Shown: piece after piece, positions 45,818-56,310 of the stretch
How positions within the stretch are numbered: position 1 is the stretch's first letter
How the letters are laid out: each line of letters opens with the position of its first letter
Origin: Hedera helix
Lineage: Eukaryota > Streptophyta > Magnoliopsida > Apiales > Araliaceae
Assembly: GCA_947179155.2 (NCBI GenBank)
Contig: OX359283.1
Location: 11,892,847-11,956,846 of the forward strand
DNA length: 64,000 bases
Reading direction: 5' to 3'
Position numbers and translations under genes: made by a program
The notes under the pieces: generated by a model
What the model saw: the letters and a program-made list of their open reading frames with translations, nothing else
Told to the model about the DNA's origin: nothing
Database searches by the model: none

Positions 45818-47986
45818 TTACTCAAATAAAAACGGGTAATTCGTTCTCATTTCTTCCTCTAGTTCCCACGTAGCTTCTTCAATTGCGTGATTTCTCCAAA
45901 GTACCTTGACAGAATGAATTATCTTATTCCTCAGTTTCTGTTCCTTCCTATCGAGTATCTGAACAGGAACTTCTTCATATGATAAGTCCTTCTCGACTTG
46001 AATTGGTTCATAGGAGATAACGTGCTTGTAGTCCGGTTTATATGGCCGTAACACTGACACATGAAACACGTTGTGAATGTGCTCCAGTTCAGGAGGTAAT
46101 GCTACCTCGTACGCCACTTCACCGACTCGCCTTAAGATTTCAAACGGTCCTATGAACCTAGGGCTCAGCTTGCCCTTTTTACCAAAACGGATATTCCCCT
46201 TCCAGGGAGAAACCTTCAGAAATACGAAACTGCCCACGTCGAAGTCCCGCTTTTGGCGATGCAAATCCGCGTACTTCTTTTGACGATCTTGAGCTGCTAC
46301 CAGTCGATTCCTGATAAGTTGTACTGTGTCTGCAGTCTGTTGCACCATTTCAGGTCCAAGCATTCTTCGTTCACCGACCTCGTCCCAACACAACGGTGTT
46401 CGACATTTTCTTCCATAAAGCGCTTCGTATGGTGGCATACCGATACTAGCGTGGTAGCTGTTATTGTAAGCGAACTCCACCAGTGGCAAATGGTCATCCC
46501 AACTGCCCTTTAGGTCCATCACTACCGCTCGGAGCATATCCTCCAAGGTCTGAATCGTTCGCTCGCTCTGGTCGTCAGTTTGAGGATGGTATGCTGTGCT
46601 CAACCTCAACTGTGTACCCATCCTTGCTTGCAGACTTTTCCAAAAATTTGACGTGAAGCGCGGATCTCTGTCGGACACAATCGATACCGGTACTCCATGT
46701 CGTGACACTATCTCCTTCACATAGAGCTTCGCTAACTGCTCCAGATTGTACCATATTCTGATAGGTAGAAAATGAGCTGACTTGGTCAGACGATCCACTA
46801 TTACCCAGATGGCGTCCAAACCTTTATGTGTCGGTGGCAAACCCACCACAAAATCCATCGTGATGTGCTCCCACTTCCACTCGGGAATCTCTAGTGGTTG
46901 AAGCAGTCCGCTCGGCCGCTGATGCTCTGCTTTAACCCGCTGGCATGTCAGACATCGACTGACACATTCTGCCACTTCCTTCTTCATATTCGGCCACCAA
47001 AAATATTTCCTTAAATCCTGATACATCTTCGTACTCCCGGGATGTACTGAGTACCTTGTACTGTGAGCTTCCTGAAGAATTTCTTCCCGAAGCTCCGGAT
47101 CTAACGGTACCCAGACTCTCCCTTCAAACCTTAGCAACCCTGTGCTATCAATCTTGTACTTAAGCTCCTCGCCTTCAGCAAGTCGCTTCTTAATACTATC
47201 ACAATCTTCATCATTTTCCTGAGCCTCTTTGATCTTGTCTAATAAGGTCGGGCTTGCTGATACTGTAAATAACTTCTCGTCTGGCTCCATCGGATATTTG
47301 ATCTCCAACTCCAAACGTTCAAAATCTCTCACCAACTCTTCCTGATTTGTTAGCTTCAACAACTTCTCCCTGCCTTTTCTGCTCAAGGCATCTGCTACTA
47401 CATTGGCCTTGCCTGGATGGTACAGAATCTCACAGTCGTAGTCTTTGATAAATTCTAACTATCGGCGCTGCCTCATATTCAACTCCTTTTGAGTGAAGAT
47501 ATATTTCAGACTTTTGTGGTCTATATATATCTCACACTTCTCGCCATATAGGTAGTGCCTCCAAATCTTCAGGGCAAAAACTACCGCTGCTAACTCCAGG
47601 TCATGAGTCGGGTAACCCTTCTCATAATCCTTTAACTGACGTGACGCATACGCAATGACCTTGCCGTGTTGCATTAGCACACAACCAAGACCCTTGTGTG
47701 ACGCATCACTGTACACTACGAACCCTCCCGTGTCGTCCGGTAAAGCCAACACTGGTGCCTGGCTCAACCTCTTTTTCAACTCCATAAAACTTTCCTCGCA
47801 CTTCTCCGACCAAACAAACTTCACAATCTTTCGGGTAAGATTGGTCAACGGTGATGCTATCTTCGAAAAATCCTGAATGAATCTCCGATAATACCCCGCT
47901 AACCCTAAGAAACTCCTGATCTCAGTCGGCGTCTTCGGTTGTTCCCAATTGATAACTGCCTCCACCTTCGCTGGATCCACCGAAAC
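45818..47986 (-). pseudogene. pol: Family-B pol 3' part: RT end, RNase H, integrase, chromodomain (right copy)
   Basis: From 47986 down: RT C-terminus (VDPAKVEAVINWEQPKTPTE, FLGLAGYYRRF), RNase H (YSDASHKGLGC, DLELAAVVFALKIWRHY, DHKSLKYIF), then a TAG at 47459-47461 where a Trp is expected after MRQRR. The frame reopens at once with the RNase H end (GKANVVADALSRKGR), the HHCC finger (HPGSTKMY...CLTCQ), the core (MDFVVGL, RDPRFTS, QSERTIQ) and a chromodomain (VKVLWRNHAIEEATWELEEE). So one nonsense codon separates two long open stretches. The 5' end of the gene lies 13.6 kb away at 61547, because element A sits inside it. Confidence 0.9.
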
Positions 47987-50569
47987 TGTAAGACCCCGAA
48001 TTTTATGAAATACAAAATTTAATTTTTCTTCATATATATATTTTTTTTGAAACAGTAAGTGGTTAAATCGATAAAGTTAAAAGTTAAGGATGTTATGTGC
48101 AAATTTTATTTTGTCGGACAATATTCGCTTTGTCGGGGAATATTCGTTTGGTCGGGGAATATTCGTGTCGTACGACGGCGCCGAAATAACAAATTATTGG
48201 TGGACCCCACAACGGAATATTTGTCGGATATAGAAAACGACAGAAATAACCTTTTTAAATAAAAATAGTCAACGGAACTGTTAAAATACCGGTGATAGAA
48301 GAATAGTAGCATACGGTAGTTTTTGGTATTTTCTGTAGCACACGGTACTCTACAGTAACACACGGTATTGCATAGTGTCACATATTATTGGTCTGATAAT
48401 TGACACCGTAACTGTTACGCATCATTTCATCGATAATTGTCACTGCATAATATTTTATATTATCAATTCAATAATTGTTGTTACACAGTATTTAGCATTA
48501 TTGATTTAATAATTGTCATTACACTGTATTTTATATCATTGAGTCAATAATTGTTGCTGCACTATTTTTAAAATTATTGAACCTAATAATTGTCACAGTA
48601 ACATATGCACAGTAATTCACATTATTGAATCAATAATTGTCATTACACAGTAACGTATGCTTTCTTTTACATTATTGTTATCTCTATTATGATGTTTTTT
48701 AAACAGTTGTATTTCATTAATTTATTGACTTGATATCTAAGAGCTAACTATACTGTATTTATAACAATTAGTCATAATAATTGAATTGATAAAGTTATTT
48801 GTTTATAATATAAAGTTAGGTGATTATTAGGTGATATGAAATGAATGGTGTAGATTAAAGTGTGAAATATTGTTGAATAATTGAATTGATTTGTTTATAA
48901 TATAAAGTTAGGTGATTATTAGGTGATATGAAATGAATGGTGTAGATTAAAGTGTGAAATATTGTTGAATAATTGAATAGATTTGTTTATAATATAAAGT
49001 TAGGTGATTATTAGGTAATATGAAATGAATGGTGTAGATTAAAGATAATATAAAATTTGAAATGGATGGTGTAGATTAAAAGATGATATTTAAATGAATG
49101 GTTTAGATTAAAGGAATGATAAGATTTTTGGCTATAAATAGAAGCCTTAACTTAAGGATTTTTCATAAACTTCCTTACTTGTTCTTTCTTTCTCTCTCTA
49201 AATACTTCTTGTGAAAGTTCTCTCTAAGTGTGCTTAAGTCATCTTGAGTATTTGTGAAGATCTATAAGTATACGTGTACTGTTCAAGTTAATCAACCTCA
49301 TTTAAATCAATATCCAGTCACGTGTTGAGGTAAGGGATACCATCTTTTTCATCTTCCATTATTCAAACGTACTATGGTAAGGGATTATCATTATTTGATT
49401 CTCGATAATAATATTGTTTCTTCCTTACTCATAAGACGTGCCTTTTATTTCCATGTATTAAATTGTGGGAATAACCTTACGGAGCGGATTGCCGCCTGTT
49501 GGTGAATAACCTTTCGTATTCATTCATTATTAATCTCTACGTGAACCTTTCTATTGAATTGTAACCGTTATTCTGAACTGTGGATCTTGAATATCATTTT
49601 TAAATTTCACTCCACATCATGTTGACAATTTGGACATTATTTGAATCTGCACAAAGTAAACTTCTGATACTTATTGTTTATCATGTTTCTTCTGTTCATC
49701 ATTTGTATCACTGTTATTTGTACTAATCATCAAGAATCAAGGTGTGGTGAATATTTGTGGCCGGAGGCACAAATGTGATATATTTGTTGAACAGATGATA
49801 GGTTAAAGGCGATATAATAGGTTAAAGGCGATACATCTGTTCGGTGTCTTTTATGGCACGTGGTGAATGTTCTCTTTGGTTCGTAGTGCAAAGATGAACT
49901 GTTGATTGGTATGATTATGACCAAAGGCTGAATCTGGTATAATCATGACCGTTGGTGCTATATTGAATATCTTTGGCCCGTAGTGCAAAGATGAACTGTT
50001 GATCTGCATGATTATGATCAGGAACTGTGAATTTGTATTATCTTGACTAATGATATTTCAGATGATAAAAGTTGATGATATTTTTCCTAAAAAGAGAACC
50101 GAGTGGACATTATAGTCTGCATTATTCTTCTAATAGATTACTCATTCCGCTGCTATTATTGATCTGAACGTTGTTTAAGAATTTAACTGCAGTTTTTGAT
50201 ATAAACCTTGTAGTCTATTGTATTCTATCAAGAACTCAACTGTTGAAGACTAATGATAATTTATTCGTCATTATCTTAGTCATGATATTCTTTACTGGGC
50301 TATTTGAGCTCACCCTTTCTTTTGTTCCATTGTTTTTCAACAGGAAATGAAAACATAACAGGGTCTAGCCGGGGAATGGAGTGAGGGTCCGAGGAATAGT
50401 TATCATAGTCTTCACGTTTTGTAAAATAGTGTGGCAATAATAGTGAAGACTTAGTTGTGTATTATTATACGCTGTATTGTAGTACGTTGTGCTTTGTTGT
50501 AATAATTTTGTTGTAGTCTTTTGACGACTCAAGTTTGGGCTGTGTGGGCCCAGATTTGGGGGCGTCACA
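47987..50569 (+). repeat. 5' LTR of element A (promoter type II, with internal deletion)
   Basis: 2583 bp, TGTAAGACCCC to GGGGGCGTCACA. Relative to the 3' LTR it lacks about 0.3 kb at 49538 (ATTAATCTCT joined to ACGTGAACC), removing two 64-bp units and the next segment. TATAAATAG is at 49133-49141, three 92-bp repeats lie upstream, and a donor-like GAG|GTAAGG is at 49330. Confidence 0.92.
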
Positions 50570-50571
50570 GT

Positions 50572-50583
50572 TGGCATCAGAGC
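50572..50583 (+). other. Primer-binding site of element A
   Basis: TGGCATCAGAGC, 2 nt after the LTR end. It is the initiator tRNA-Met PBS with one mismatch, the same variant as in A1. Confidence 0.82.
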
Positions 50584-50769
50584 TTAGGGATATGGTCTTT
50601 AATGGAGATCTGGGGTTAGAACTAGGAGGGGAGAGACGAATATAATCAATCACTAGTGTGTCCTACCTAAATTAGATTTTATTATCTAATGAGTTGATTT
50701 GAATATAGGGACATGAAGTGATGAGTCAATTTGTTTGAACTAACAATTATTTTGTGACAACAGTTTAGT

Positions 50770-51429
50770 ATGGCATCTGGAAATCAAGAGGTTAACTATG
50801 GAATGCCTGAAGCGAATGTAGCCGAGAATCAAGAGGCCCCAAACAATCCTCCTGCCAACTCAGGAAATAATGTTCCTGATAACATGATGAACGATGGATT
50901 CTTTAGGAATTTCATGCAGTTCATACAGAATCAAGCAAGAGGAAATCCAGTCAATAATAACGGTAGAAACGCTGGTAATTTGAGGATGGTCACTGTCAAG
51001 CAATTTAAAGAATTGGGACCACCTGAATTCCACGGGAAGCCTGACCCACTCAAAGCGGAGGCATGGTTGAAGCAGACGACAAAAATACTTGATGTCTTAA
51101 AATGCGCTGATGATCAGAAGGTACCATTTGCCACTTTTATGTTATGAGGTGAGGCGGACCATTGGTGGGAAGCGGTAAAACGTATCCAACCTTCAGCACT
51201 CGAAATGTCTTGGACAGAATTCGAAGAACTGTTTAACGAGAAGTATTTTCCAGAAAGCATCCGCCATATGAAAGAGGTGGAATTCATTAAGCTGGAGCAG
51301 GGAAACATGACAGTCTCCCAATATGAAGCCAAGTTTGCCGAGTTATCTCGCTTTGCCACCCATCTTGTGGATGACGAAGCACGAATGAGTCGGATGTTCC
51401 TAAGAGGTTTGAGATTCAAAATTCGTTAA
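50770..51429 (+). pseudogene. gag: Family-A Gag, N-terminal and capsid part
   Basis: Starts MASGNQEVNYGMPEANV at ATG 50770. Capsid-domain motifs follow: FKELGPPEFHGKPDPLKAEA, GEADHWWEAVKR, FNEKYFPESIRHMKEVEFIKL, MSRMFLRGLRFKIR. Two in-frame stops disable it: TGA at 51145-51147 (between FATFML and GEADHWW, probably from an Arg codon) and TAA at 51427-51429. The reading frame otherwise continues into the ORF at 51430. Confidence 0.88.
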
Positions 51430-53076
51430 CAACTTAGCTCTCATAAATTTAGTTTGTATTCAGATGTTGTGGATAGGGCTCAAAGGGTGGAGCAAACAGA
51501 TGAAACATTGCAGCCAAGAGTTAATGAGCAACATAGAGAAAGGAATGACAACAACCACAGGAACGAGAACCATCGAGTAGGTAACCAACACTTCGGTGGT
51601 AATTCCACATCAAATAACAGAAGAGGAGAATCCAGTGGGAACAATTTCAAAAGAAAGAGATTCCATAATAATTATGGAAGGGCACCAGCACCAGTACCAG
51701 CACCAGCAATGACCCCAGTTTTGAGGGGAGAAGATCGACCACCAGTGAGATGCTATAGGTGTGGTCAGGAAGGTCACATCAGCCCAAACTGTACACAGCA
51801 GTCCAAAAAGTGCTACAGTTGTGGGAAAGAGGGTCATCTTGCGCGGTTTTGTCCTGCCACAAAATCAAGTCCAGCTGCAATGATGATACCAAAAGCTAGC
51901 GCAGATAAGGGAAAATCTGTAGTTCAAGGGAGAGCTTTTGTTGTGACATCCCAAATGGCGCGAAACTCGAACGAGGTGATAACCGGTAAGCTATTCATAA
52001 ATTCTCGTGAAGTCTACGCTTTGTTAGATACTGGCTCTACCCATTCTTTTATCTCACCTGCATGTGCTCAGCGTTTAAACTTAACTCCTGAAAACTTGGA
52101 CTTTGACTTATCAATTGAAACCCCATTAGGAGAAATGACCATTACATCTACTGTCTATAAATCTTGCCTAGTTCAAATCAACAACCTCACATTACCTGTT
52201 GACCTTATTTCTTTGGAGATGCGTGAATTTGATGTGATTTTAGGAATTGATTGGTTGACTACCCATCATGCTAAAATTGATTGTTTTCATAAGATTATTA
52301 GTTTTCATATTCCTAATCAACCTGTCATGCAAATTCAAGCAACTAAACCATTGAAATCTATAACTGTTATTTCTAGCCATAAAGCCATTCGTTTATTGAA
52401 AAACAGATGTCAAGCCTTTTTAGCTCATGTCACTGATTTGAACAAAAATACATCAAATTTGAATGATATTCCAATTGTTAATGAGCTTCCTGACGTTTTT
52501 CCTGAAGAACTTCCTGGCTTACCCCCAAACCGTGAAATTGATTTTTATATTGATCTTGAACCCGGTACCAAGCCCATTTCCAAAGCTCCCTACCGAATGG
52601 CTCCCATTGAACTTCAAGAGTTAAAAGTCCAACTACAGGAATTGTTGGATACCGGTTTCATTCGTCCGAGTGCATCACCTTGGGGTGCTCCTGTTCTATT
52701 TGTGAAGAAGAAAGACGGGAGTATGAGATTGTGCATTGACTACCGAGAATTGAACCATGTCACCATCAATAACAGGTACCCGTTACCTCGGATTGATGAC
52801 ATGTTTGATCAATTGCAAGGCGCTCAACATTTCTCAAAGATTGATCTCCGTTCTGGATATCATCAGTTAAAGGTTAAAGCTGAGGACATTCCAAAGACTG
52901 CTTTCAGAACTCGTTATGGGCATTATGAGTTCTTAGTCATGCCTTTTGGACTAACTAATGCTCCTGCAGCTTTCATGGACATGATGAACCGGATATTCAA
53001 GGAACATTTGGATCATTTTGTGGTTGTCTTTATTGATGACATCCTCATATACTCCAAGAGTCGCGAGGATCATGAA
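51430..53076 (+). pseudogene. pol: Family-A Gag C-terminus, protease and RT N-terminal half
   Basis: Open from about 51430 to the solo LTR. Two zinc knuckles (CYRCGQEGHISPNC, CYSCGKEGHLARFC) precede the aspartic protease active site LLDTGSTHSFIS and VILGIDWLTTHHAKID. After FPEELPGLPPNREIDF come RT motifs KAPYRMAPIELQEL, GAPVLFVKKKDGSMRLCIDY, the FSKIDLRSGYHQ palm, and the catalytic FIDDILIYSK near 53030. It is interrupted after REDHE by the LTR at 53077. The same frame resumes at 56316 beyond the duplicated ATGAA. Confidence 0.9.
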
Positions 53077-53510
53077 TGTAAGACCTCGAATTTATGAAAT
53101 ACAAAATTTAATTTTTCTTCATATATATTTTTCCTGAAACAGTAAATGGTTAAATTGACAAAATTGAAAGTTAAGGATGTTATGTGTAAATTTTATTTTG
53201 TCGGACAATATTCTTTTTGTCGGGGAATATTCGTTTTGTCGGGGAATATTCGGGCCGTACGACGGCGCCGAAATAACTAATTATTGGTGGAGCCCACAAC
53301 GGAATAATTGTCGGATATAGAAAACGACAGAAGTAACCTTTTTAAATAAAAATAGTCAACGGTGTTAACTGTTAAAATACCGGTGATAAAAGAATAGTAG
53401 CATACGGTAATTTATGGTATTTTATTGTGGCACACGGTATTCTACAGTAGCACACGGTATTGCACAGTGTCTCATATTATTGACACCGTAACTGTTACGC
53501 ATCATTTCAT

Positions 53511-53633
53511 CAATAATTGTCACTGCATAATATTTTATATTATCAATTCAATTATTGTTGCTACACAGTATTTTGCATTATTGATTCAATAATTGTCATT
53601 ACACTGTATTTCATATCATCGAGTCAATAATTG
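53511..53633 (+). promoter_or_regulatory. Phased array of CAATWATTG sites in U3
   Basis: CAATAATTG or CAATTATTG occurs at 53511, 53549, 53587 and 53625, each exactly 38 bp apart. A degenerate TAATAATTG follows at 53665. This is the known 9-bp pseudopalindrome bound by HD-Zip I homeodomain factors. The array lies about 400 bp upstream of the TATA box. Type II LTRs keep a partly degraded version. Confidence 0.6.
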
Positions 53634-53835
53634 TTGGTGCACTGTAGTTTAAAATTATTGAATCTAATAATTGTCACAGTAGCAAATATACTGTAATTTA
53701 TATTATTAAATTAATAAAAATATGTAACGTGTTTCTTACATTATTATGGTAACATTATTTTATATGTTGGACTCACAGGAAGAATAAATAAATAAATAAA
53801 AAAATAAAATAATTAATTTTACTATTTGAAATAGT

Positions 53836-53900
53836 AACGTGAATAGTGACGTGAATAGTAACGTGAATAGTAACGTGAATAGTAAGTGAATAGTAAGAAA
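53836..53900 (+). repeat. 12-bp tandem repeat in U3
   Basis: GTGAATAGTAACGTGAATAG-type units repeat about five times upstream of the TATA box. The same repeat in reverse lies at about 23355-23420 in A1. The units contain ACGTG, an ABRE/G-box-like core. Confidence 0.65.
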
Positions 53901-54036
53901 CATGTGGGACCCACTGTGGGGCCCACATGAAATGTGAGAAATGTGAATTTGCTGAAGTGGGTTGGTGGAGGCTGCGCAGCAGCCTCTGCTGAATATTTTT
54001 CAGCCCACCTACCATGCATAGTAACTTATTTTCTCC

Positions 54037-54045
54037 TATAAATAG
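54037..54045 (+). promoter_or_regulatory. TATA box of the type I family-A LTR
   Basis: TATAAATAG in the context TTTTCTCC-TATAAATAG-CTTGCTC, conserved in the type I LTRs at 23209-23217 (minus) and 36294-36302. Transcription would start about 30 bp downstream, leaving about 2.2 kb of transcribed LTR. Confidence 0.7.
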
Positions 54046-54522
54046 CTTGCTCAGCTGAATAGAAAAATCACACCTAAAACATAAAATTTTTCTATAAGAA
54101 TTTTATCAGTTTTCTCTGAGAATAGTAAGGTTATTTTGAGAGTTTGAAAGCCAAAAGGAGTGCAGAAATTTTTCAAGTTGATCAACCTCATTTAAATCAA
54201 TATCCAGTCACGTGTTAAGGTAAGGGATGTCATTTTCTTTCATACTCTTAAACTTACTACTGTAAGGAATATCATTCTTTTCACACTCTTAAACTTACTA
54301 CGGTAAGGAATACCATTCATTTCAAACTCTTAAATTTACTGTGGTAAGGAATATTATCTTCTTTCATATTCTAACTTACTATGGTAAGGGGTATCATTCT
54401 TTTCATCATCATAAATGGATATTATTTTCTTTCTTACTTGAAGGGATTATCATTCTTTGATTCTCGAAAATAATATCGTTTCTTTCTTGTGCCATTTACT
54501 TCCATGTATTAAATTGTGGGAA

Positions 54523-54772
54523 TAACCTTACGGCGCGGTTTACCGCCTGTTGGTGAATAACCTTTTGTATTCATTCCTTATTAATCTTTGAGAATAACCT
54601 TACGGTGCGGATTATCGCCTGTTTGGTGAATAACTCTTCGTATTCAAATTGATGGGAATAACCTTACGGCGCGGATTATCGCCTGTTTGGTGAATAACTC
54701 TTCGTATTCAAATTGATGGGAATAACCTTACGGTGCGGATTATCGCCTGTTGGTGAATAACCCTTTTTATTT
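54523..54772 (+). repeat. 64-bp tandem repeats in the LTR
   Basis: Four units with GGGAATAACCTTACGG, GCGGATTATCGCCTG and TTGGTGAATAAC. The copy number differs between LTRs: about four in A1 and here, one fewer at 28190-28310, three at 60140-60340 and one at 49467-49510. Confidence 0.85.
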
Positions 54773-55435
54773 GTCTCGTGTGGAAATAATTTGTCTACAC
54801 GAATTGTCACATGACACTTTTATTCCATATTCGTAAGTGATATCATTTTCCTTTATACTCATAAGGGATACCATCTTTTTCATCTTCCATTATTCAAACT
54901 TACTATGGTAAGGGATATTAATTTCCTTCACCGTTTGTTAATCAAACCTGCTACGGTAAGGGATATTATTTTCTTTCATACTCCTAAATCGAAACTTATT
55001 ATGGAACTATTGCTTCTATAATTCCTGAAAATATTATATGTTCCATAATAGTTGAACTTCATTATTTCAACTGAACCTTCCTATTTACGTGAACCTTTCT
55101 ATTGAACTGTAACCGTTATTCTGAACTGTGGATCTTGAATATCATTTTTAAATTTCACTCCACATCATGTTGGCAATTTGGACATTATTTGAATCTGCAC
55201 AAAGTAAACTTCTGATACTTATTGTTTATCATGTTCTTCTGTTCATCATTTGTATCACTGTTATTTGTATTAATCATCAAGAATCAAGCTGTTGTGAATA
55301 TCTGTGGCCGGGGGCACAGATGTGATATAATTGTTGAACAGATGATAGGTTAAAGGCGATATACTAGGTTAAAGGCGATACATCTGTTCGGTGTCTTTTA
55401 TGGCACGTGGTGAATGTTCTCTTTGACCCGTAGTG

Positions 55436-55740
55436 CAAAGATGAACTGTTGGTTGGTATGATTATGACCAAAGGCTGAATCTGGTATAATCATGACCGTT
55501 GGTGCTTTATTGAATATCTTTGGCCCGTAGTGCAAAGATGAACTGTTGATTGGTATGATTATTACCAAAGGCTGAATCTGGTATAATCATGACCGTTGGT
55601 GTTATATTGAATATCTTTGGCCCGTAGTGCAAAGATGAACTGTTGATTGGTATGATTATTACCAAAGGCTGAATCTGGTATAATCATGACCGTTGGTGTT
55701 ATATTAAATGTCTTTGGCCCGTAGTGCAAATATGAACTGT
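55436..55740 (+). repeat. 97-bp tandem repeats in the LTR
   Basis: Units begin with the CCGTAGTGCAAAGATGAACT segment and contain CTGAATCTGGTATAATCATG. There are four copies here and at 28968-29310, three at 37670-37870, two in the type II LTRs. They lie downstream of the TATA box, so they would be transcribed. Confidence 0.85.
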
Positions 55741-56310
55741 TGATCTGCATGATTATGATCAGGAACTGTGAATTTTTATTATCATGACTAATGGTATTTC
55801 AGATGATAAAAGTTGATGATATTTTTACAAAAAAGAGAAGCGAGTGGACATTATAGTCTGCATTATTCTTCTAATAGATTGCTCATTCCGCTGCTATTAT
55901 TGATCTGAACGTTGTTTAAGAATTTAACTACAGTTTTTGATATAAACCTTGTAGTCTATTGTATTCTATCAAGAACTCAACTGTTGAAGGCTAATGATAA
56001 TTTATTCGTCATTATCTTAGTCATGATATTTCTTACTGGGCTATTTGAGCTCACCCTTTCTTTTCGTTCCATTGTTTTTCAACAGGAGATGAGAACGTAA
56101 CGGGGTCTAGCCGGGGAATGGAGTGAGAGTGCGGGGATAGCTATCATAGTCTTCACGTGTTATAAAATAGTGTGGCAATAATAATGAAGACTTAGTTGTG
56201 TTGTATTATCCACTGTATTGTTGTACGTTGTATTTCATTGTAATAATTTTGTTGTAGTCTTTTGACGACTCAAGTTTGGGTTGTGTGGGCTCAGATTTGG
56301 GGGCGTCACA

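Larger units (their letters stand above)
53077..56310 (+). mobile_element. Solo LTR of family A inside the RT of element A
   Basis: 3234 bp, TGTAAGACCTCG to GGGGGCGTCACA, with target duplications ATGAA at 53072-53076 and 56311-56315. Removing it together with one ATGAA restores the RT frame. Promoter type I: TATAAATAG at 54037-54045. It carries the 38-bp phased CAATWATTG array, four 64-bp units (54523-54772), and four 97-bp units (55436-55740). Confidence 0.94.

Noticed and set aside
49730..49924. Small minus-strand ORFs recurring at 34231, 49730 and 60707
   Set aside because: Translations of the 97-bp LTR repeats, antisense to the element, without independent support.
54523..54772. Regular direct repeats that could suggest a CRISPR array
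   Set aside because: Units are 64 bp tandem copies without unique spacers, in a plant LTR; an ordinary minisatellite.
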